Shown here: in pieces, positions 1 to 3,781 of the stretch | Position numbering within the stretch: the first letter of the stretch is position 1 | How the letters are laid out: each line of letters begins with the position of its first letter | Assembly (NCBI GenBank): GCA_049509675.1 | Contig: JBEKZQ010000375.1 | Span: forward strand, 1 to 6,361 | DNA: 6,361 nt | Direction of reading: 5' to 3' | Source: JBEKZQ01 sp049509675 | Lineage (GTDB): Bacteria; Planctomycetota; Planctomycetia; Pirellulales; Thermoguttaceae | Translations under genes and position numbers: made by a program | Notes under the pieces: model-generated | Told to the model about the DNA's origin: nothing | The model's database searches: none | The model's input: the letters and a program-made list of their open reading frames with translations, nothing else

Positions 1-1
1 C

Positions 2-3000
2 AGTGATAATCCCACGGTCTTCGCCAGCAGCCAGAGCCTGGCGCCCTTGGACGTGGTGGTGACGGCGGCCACGCTCACGGTCACGGTGAATCCGAAGATC
101 ACGGTATACGGCAGCAAAGTGCCCGCCCTAGCACCAAAGATCACGGGCTTCATCAACGGCGATACGGTGGCCGTTTTCACCAGCCTGCCTGTGGAGAGTA
201 CCCCGGCCACCCCGGCGAGCCCCGTGGGTGTTTATCCGATTAACGTGACGGGCGGTGTTGCGCCGGGTTATGTTATCAACGACGTCAACAGCACGCTCAG
301 CGTGATCGCGGCGCCGCTGACCATTGCCGCCGCCAACCAGACCATGTTGGCCGGCTCGCCCCTGCCGCCGTTGACGGCCGGCTATGCCGGCTTCGTCAAC
401 ACCGACACCCCGGCCAGCCTCGCGGCCCTGCCCAAGCTTTCCACGACGGCCACCGCCGCCAGTCCGCCGGGCGTCTATCCGATTCTGGTCAGCGGCGCGG
501 CCGCGGCGAACTATCAAATCACCTATGTTGCCGGCACGCTGACGATCCTGAGCGCCTCGCAGACGGCCACCCTGATCCCCGACCCGTTGCTGCCCGGCAA
601 ATCCACCCTGGTGATTCGCGGCACTGCGGGCGACGACGTCATTGACATACGTCCGGCGGGCACCAACCAGGTCCTGGTCAAGATCCTCGGGCCGACTCCC
701 TATCAAAACACCTTCGCCACGACGCAGATCGCGCACCTGGCGGTATTTGGCGGGGCGGGCAACGACGGCCTATGGATCGAACACGGCGTGACGATCCCCG
801 CCTTGCTCTTCGGCGGCGACGGCAACAACACGCTCATCGGCGGCTCCGGGCCATGCGTGCTCGTGGGCGGCAGCGGCAGCAATACGCTGCGCGCCGGAAG
901 CGGCCCTTCGATCCTCATCGGCGGATCGGGAGCCGCCACCCTGTACGGCGGCAGCAGCGACAATATCCTCATCGGCGGCAGCACCGACTTCGACAGCGAT
1001 CTGCAGGCCCTGGATAGCATCCTGGCCGAGTGGGGCGACGCTACCACCGGCTTCCACGGGCGCATCGGACGCTTGCAGGGCCCCAAGGCCGGTCTGAACG
1101 GCACCTACTTCCTCAACACGGCCACGGTCCACGCCGGCGCCGCCACGGACAACATCAGCGGCGGCGCGGGCGCCGCCTGGTTCCTGGTTTCTCAAGCGCA
1201 ACTGGCAGGACACGTCAGTCACGTGTTGGCGCTGGACACCACCACCTTGATTACCGGTCCCCTCGTGGCCTTGGGCGGCCCCTCCGCCTTCGCCACCCGG
1301 ACCGGACCGATCACCTATAGCGTCACCTACGGCAACTTCCAGACCAGCACGCTCAGCGCCCGCGACATCACCCTGAATAGGACGGGCACGGCTGCGGGCA
1401 CGGTCAGCGTCTCCGGATCGGGTGCAAACTACACCGTCACGGTCAACGGCATCACCGGCAACGGCACGTTGGGCATCTCGATCGCGGCCGGCACTGCCGT
1501 CGATGCAAGCGGTAATCCGACCCCCGCCGTTGGTCCTAGCAACACCTTCATCGTGGATACCGTGGCGCCCACGATTGCCGTCAGCGCCCCGTCGACTGCG
1601 CTCACTACCGGCGGACCGGTCACCTACACCGTGACCTACGCCGACGCCAACTTCAACGCCGCCACGCTCGCCGTGGGCAATATTACTCTCAACGCGACGG
1701 GCACGGCCAACGGCACGCTGAGCGTCTCCGGCAGCGGTCTGACCCGCACCGTCACCATCAGCAGCATCACGGGCGACGGCAGCCTGGGGATCTCGGTCGC
1801 GGCCGGCACCGCCTCGGACCTGGCCGGCAACCTGGCCCCGGCCGCCGGGCCCAGCGCCACCTTTGTCGTTGACAACACGGCGCCGACGATCGCCGTCAGT
1901 GCCCCCTCGGCCGCCTACGCCACGGGCGGGCCGATCACCTACACCGTGACCTACAGCGATGCAAACTTCAAGGCCAGCTCACTCGTCGCCGGAAACATCA
2001 CGCTGAACCAGACAGGCACCGCCAATGGCACGCTCAGTGTTGCCGGCTCCGGCAAGTCCTACACGGTCACCATCAGCGGCATCAGCGGCGACGGCACGCT
2101 GGGGATCTCGATCGCGGCCGGCACCGCCTCGGACCTGGCCGGCAACCTGGCCCCGGCCTCCGCGCCCAGCGCCAATTGCATCGTCGACAACACGCCCCCG
2201 CAGATCTTTGTCAGTTCCCCCTCGAACTCCTATAGCAGCGGCGGGCCGATCGGCTTCACCGTCACCTACTCCGACGACAACCTCAACGCCGTCACGCTCG
2301 GCGCGGGCAATGTCACGCTGAACCACACGGGCACCGCCAATGGCACGCTCAGCGTTACAGGCTCGGGAACGACCTACCTGGTGACCGTCAGCAATATCAC
2401 TGGCAACGGCACGCTGGGGATCGCCATTGCGGCCGGCACCGCCTCGGACCTGGCCGGCAACCTGGCCCCCGCCGCCGGCCCCAGCACCACGTGCGTCGTC
2501 GACAACATCGCCCCCACGATCTCCATCAGCGATCCCTCGGACACCCTTACCAATAGCGGACCGATCGCCTACACCGTCACCTACGCCGACGCCAACTTCG
2601 CCTACAGCACGCTCAACGCCGGCAACGTCATCCTGAACAGCACGGGCACGGCCACCGGTGGAATCGGCGTCTTCAGCACGGGCACGGGCACGCCCAACAT
2701 ATTCACAGTTGTCATCGACAACATCAGCGGTGACGGTACTCTGGGGATCTCGATTCCGGCGGGCACCGCCTCCGATCTGGCCGGCAACCTGGCCCCGGCC
2801 GCCGGCCCCAGCACCACCTTCGTCGTCAAGAACACCGGACCCGTCACTTCCATCAGCGCTCCTTCGGCCGCTTCCACCATTAGCGGACCGATCACCTATA
2901 CCGTCACCTACGTCGACGCCTACTTCGGCTCCAGCTCGCTAACGGTCGGCAACATCGCGCTGAACGCTACGGGCACGGCCCACGGTACGATCAGCGTCTT

Positions 3001-3148
3001 GGGCTCGGGCGAGTCCTATACCGTCACCATCAGCAACATTACCGGCAGCGGCACTCTCGGGATCTCCATCGCCGCCGGCACCGCTGTTGACACGCTCGGC
3101 AACCCGTCTCTCGCCTCCGGCCCCAGCAGCATCTTCACGGTAGTCTAG
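2..3148 (+). CDS. Giant repeat-built surface/secreted protein, 3' part (MBG, RTX-like and Ig-like repeats)
   Basis: The reading frame is open from base 2 to a TAG at 3146-3148, giving 1048 visible residues. The TTG at 47 is not a credible start, because the frame runs on upstream in the same repeat style and no ribosome-binding site precedes it, so the gene is 5'-truncated by the window edge. Counting from base 2, the order is: two MBG-like repeats (about residues 27-184), a bridging segment with GDDVIDIRPAG (about 200), glycine-rich RTX-like nonapeptides (250-331), a linker with LQALDSILAEWG (from about 334), and six bacterial Ig-like repeats beginning at 435, 538, 643, 748, 853 and 962. There is almost no cysteine, no transmembrane segment and no catalytic motif. 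The composition (Thr, Ser, Gly, Ala, Asn) fits an extracellular stalk or adhesin-like protein, which is inference. The protein ends within two residues of a beta strand (IFTVV), with no PEP-CTERM, LPXTG or autotransporter barrel. The exact function is unknown; the exported structural role is fairly secure. Confidence 0.9.
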   Translation, partial: SDNPTVFASSQSLAPLDVVVTAATLTVTVNPKITVYGSKVPALAPKITGFINGDTVAVFTSLPVESTPATPASPVGVYPINVTGGVAPGYVINDVNSTLSVIAAPLTIAAANQTMLAGSPLPPLTAGYAGFVNTDTPASLAALPKLSTTATAASPPGVYPILVSGAAAANYQITYVAGTLTILSASQTATLIPDPLLPGKSTLVIRGTAGDDVIDIRPAGTNQVLVKILGPTPYQNTFATTQIAHLAVFGGAGNDGLWIEHGVTIPALLFGGDGNNTLIGGSGPCVLVGGSGSNTLRAGSGPSILIGGSGAATLYGGSSDNILIGGSTDFDSDLQALDSILAEWGDATTGFHGRIGRLQGPKAGLNGTYFLNTATVHAGAATDNISGGAGAAWFLVSQAQLAGHVSHVLALDTTTLITGPLVALGGPSAFATRTGPITYSVTYGNFQTSTLSARDITLNRTGTAAGTVSVSGSGANYTVTVNGITGNGTLGISIAAGTAVDASGNPTPAVGPSNTFIVDTVAPTIAVSAPSTALTTGGPVTYTVTYADANFNAATLAVGNITLNATGTANGTLSVSGSGLTRTVTISSITGDGSLGISVAAGTASDLAGNLAPAAGPSATFVVDNTAPTIAVSAPSAAYATGGPITYTVTYSDANFKASSLVAGNITLNQTGTANGTLSVAGSGKSYTVTISGISGDGTLGISIAAGTASDLAGNLAPASAPSANCIVDNTPPQIFVSSPSNSYSSGGPIGFTVTYSDDNLNAVTLGAGNVTLNHTGTANGTLSVTGSGTTYLVTVSNITGNGTLGIAIAAGTASDLAGNLAPAAGPSTTCVVDNIAPTISISDPSDTLTNSGPIAYTVTYADANFAYSTLNAGNVILNSTGTATGGIGVFSTGTGTPNIFTVVIDNISGDGTLGISIPAGTASDLAGNLAPAAGPSTTFVVKNTGPVTSISAPSAASTISGPITYTVTYVDAYFGSSSLTVGNIALNATGTAHGTISVLGSGESYTVTISNITGSGTLGISIAAGTAVDTLGNPSLASGPSSIFTVV
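80..553 (+). repeat. Two tandem MBG-type repeats within the first CDS
   Basis: Two units share the pattern of a tyrosine or glycine-rich strand, GF-N-DT, L..LP..ST.AT.ASP.GVYPI, a Gly-rich segment, a Y.I strand and a closing TLS/TLTI strand. The GFINGDT motif at 146 and GFVNTDT at 389 are exactly 243 bp (81 residues) apart. This matches the MBG family of bacterial extracellular beta-sandwich repeats. Residues upstream of base 80 look like the closing strand of a further unit, so the array probably continues leftwards. Confidence 0.8.
749..994 (+). repeat. Degenerate RTX-like glycine-rich nonapeptide block
   Basis: The block reads GGAGNDGLW, an interruption, then GGDGNNTLI, GGSGPCVLV, GGSGSNTLR, AGSGPSILI, GGSGAATLY, GGSSDNILI and a terminal GGSTDFD. 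From 812 to 973 there are six nonapeptides of exactly 27 bp with no gap. They follow the RTX consensus GGxGxDxUx in the glycines and the aliphatic position 8. The position-6 aspartate is kept only in the first unit and is N, C, N, S, A and N in the others. In RTX beta-rolls that aspartate helps bind calcium, so a parallel beta-roll shape is likely but normal calcium binding is doubtful. Confidence 0.75.
995..1303 (+). other. Linker region following the RTX-like block (part of first CDS)
   Basis: This segment starts with SDLQALDSILAEWGDA and continues through GLNGTYFLNTATVHAGA, DNISGGAGAAWFLVS and LALDTTTLITG. It is the only likely alpha-helical stretch in an otherwise beta-rich protein. From memory, a segment of this kind (ILIGG-tDyd, then an AL..I..EW helix, then tVhd-g..D.l.GG.g.dWf) recurs after RTX-like blocks in large planctomycete proteins. 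That resemblance could not be checked here. It probably caps the beta-roll. Confidence 0.5.
1304..3145 (+). repeat. Six tandem bacterial Ig-like repeats (about 105 residues each)
   Basis: Each unit opens with GP(I/V)TYTVTY.DANF, continues with L..GNITLN.TGTA.GT(L/I)SV.GSG..YTVTI..I(T/S)G(D/N)GTLGISIAAGTA.D..GN.APA.GPS..FVVD, and joins the next through NTAPTIAVSAPS. Unit starts are 1304, 1613, 1928, 2243, 2558 and 2885, giving spacings of 309, 315, 315, 315 and 327 bp. Unit 1 is two residues short in the DANF strand and unit 5 carries a four-residue insertion near GGIGVFSTGTGTPNIF. The pattern resembles Pfam bacterial Ig-like domains of the Big_12 kind; the exact family is a guess. Such tandem Ig repeats usually act as extracellular spacers or adhesin stalks. 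Confidence 0.8.
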
Positions 3149-3204
3149 GAGTGGAACACCCAAATAGCGGTAGAACTGTAGTCCACGAATTGCATACCCA
3201 AACG

Positions 3205-3393
3205 GGTTGACGCGGATGTCTCATGTAGGGTGGGTCGAGGTCGCGCAAACCAATGGTGGGTCTCGCAAACCGATCCACCGTTGTCCAGCGCTGTGTCATA
3301 AGGCGGTAAGTTGATAAGCGACCGAAGACCCACCAAGACCACGGTTTGCTCGACGCCACCCTACAGTTTATGAATAATCCAGGTTGACGCGGA
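3205..3393. repeat. 12-bp exact direct repeat bracketing the nested inverted repeat
   Basis: GGTTGACGCGGA occurs at 3205-3216 and again at 3382-3393 in the same orientation. The copies lie 7 bp outside the left end and 16 bp outside the right end of the 142-bp inverted repeat. A 12-bp exact match is unlikely by chance in 540 bp (roughly 1 in 100 by a simple random estimate). It may be an old target duplication, part of a larger element, or coincidence. The unequal gaps argue against a simple target-site duplication. Confidence 0.5.
3224..3365. repeat. 142-bp nested imperfect inverted repeat (MITE- or REP-like)
   Basis: The left arm (3224-3263) and right arm (3326-3365) are both 40 nt and are imperfect reverse complements. 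The outer ends are TGTAGGGTGGGTCGAG on the left and CTCGACGCCACCCTACA on the right, differing by one inserted base. Next comes CAAACC on the left paired with GGTTTG on the right. The inner ends TGGTGGGTCT (3254-3263) and AGACCCACCA (3326-3335) pair exactly. About 32 of 40 positions pair, around a 62-nt loop. The motif GTAGGGTGGG..AGACCCACC resembles dispersed intergenic repeats that I recall from planctomycete and other bacterial genomes, which is memory and not a search. There is no transposase inside, so if mobile it is non-autonomous. Confidence 0.65.
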
Positions 3394-3418
3394 AAAAAAT
3401 GAATCGCCGCAAATCGCT

Positions 3419-3446
3419 TTGATAATTCGTCGTTTTGTGCTACCAT
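3419..3446 (+). promoter_or_regulatory. Weak candidate sigma70-type promoter for the downstream gene
   Basis: TTGATA at 3419-3424 and TACCAT at 3441-3446 are separated by 16 bp in the most AT-rich part of the gap. The first matches TTGACA at 5 of 6 positions and the second TATAAT at 4 of 6. It would give a leader of roughly 235 nt containing the 75-bp hairpin. Planctomycete promoters are poorly defined and such matches occur by chance in AT-rich DNA, so this is only a candidate. Confidence 0.2.
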
Positions 3447-3556
3447 GTTAGCTAGGCGTTAAGAAAATCAGCGAAGCGGGAAGAGGCCAATTGGTGGGGG
3501 CAAGCATCATCCTGGCAATCCCCTGTCTTCGTTTGCCGACCGCGCCATAGCGGGTC

Positions 3557-3631
3557 GGGGACTGGTCCATTTTTCGGCCAGAAAGCACGGTTCTGCGAAT
3601 CGACGATGGCCGAAAACATGGACCTGTCCCC
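3557..3631. repeat. 75-bp near-perfect hairpin (REP-like palindrome)
   Basis: The left arm 3557-3580 (starting GGGGACTGGTCCAT and ending TCGGCCA) is the reverse complement of the right arm 3607-3631 (starting TGGCCGA and ending GACCTGTCCCC). The only differences are one T:T mismatch and one bulged base, giving about 23 base pairs around a 26-nt loop. It lies 57 bp upstream of the next start codon. No T-run follows, so it is not a typical terminator. The GGGGAC...GTCCCC ends resemble REP-type palindromes associated with RAYT (REP-associated tyrosine) transposases, which is inference because no such transposase is present in the window. Confidence 0.7.
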
Positions 3632-3674
3632 TTTCCTGCCACGCAGCGTTAACCAGTCGGCTTTCACGCCTTCC

Positions 3675-3680
3675 AGGAGG
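3675..3680 (+). promoter_or_regulatory. Strong Shine-Dalgarno AGGAGG fixing the start of the second CDS
   Basis: AGGAGG lies 8 nt before the ATG at 3689. This perfect match with good spacing supports ATG 3689 over the in-frame ATG at 3758, which falls inside the hydrophobic part of the signal peptide. Confidence 0.8.
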
Positions 3681-3688
3681 TGCGCTCA

Positions 3689-3781
3689 ATGTTTGCCCTG
3701 TGCGATCAGCGTTTCGGTCTGGTAGGAACCATTTGCCGTGGTGCGGTTGCGGTCCTGATGATCGCCGCCGTGGCACGGGCA
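3689..3781 (+). other. Signal peptide of the FGE-PATR protein
   Basis: Residues 1-31 have a moderately long n-region with arginines at 8, 17 and 30, a hydrophobic stretch at 18-29 (GAVAVLMIAAVA), and ARA before D32. The A-x-A motif predicts signal peptidase I cleavage after residue 31 and Sec-dependent export. Cys-16 is not in a lipobox. Confidence 0.75.

Larger units (their letters stand above)
3149..3688. other. Intergenic region with repeats and no credible gene
   Basis: This 540-bp gap contains no supported coding region. Frames on the minus strand are open for up to about 100 codons, but they run through the inverted repeats, lack ribosome-binding sites and have no recognisable protein features. 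Base composition differs from the flanking genes; for example only 41 of 100 bases are G or C in 3361-3460. Its contents are the nested inverted repeat, the 12-bp direct repeat, the AT-rich stretch and the 75-bp hairpin listed separately. No canonical terminator (GC stem plus T-run) directly follows the stop at 3148. Confidence 0.7.

Noticed and set aside
1304..3145. A CRISPR-like or satellite repeat array.
   Set aside because: The periodicity is 105 codons in one open frame with Ig-like protein motifs, so it is protein repeat structure.
47..3148. TTG at position 47 as the start of the first gene.
   Set aside because: The frame is open upstream to base 2 with the same repeat-like protein style, and there is no ribosome-binding site before it. 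The gene is truncated by the window.
3135..3446. Minus-strand open frame of about 100 codons in the intergenic region.
   Set aside because: It runs through both arms of the inverted repeat, has no ribosome-binding site and shows no protein-like features.
3557..3631. The hairpin as an intrinsic terminator of the first gene.
   Set aside because: It lies about 400 bp after the stop and is not followed by a T-run.
3456..3652. GCGTTAA at 3456-3462 and 3646-3652 as a target-site duplication around the hairpin.
   Set aside because: Several 7-bp matches are expected by chance in 540 bp, and the copies are not at the hairpin edges.
3448..3776. Overlapping minus-strand frames across the 75-bp hairpin.
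   Set aside because: Three different frames are open over the same hairpin and partly over the signal-peptide region of the real gene. They look like translations of a repeat, not genes.
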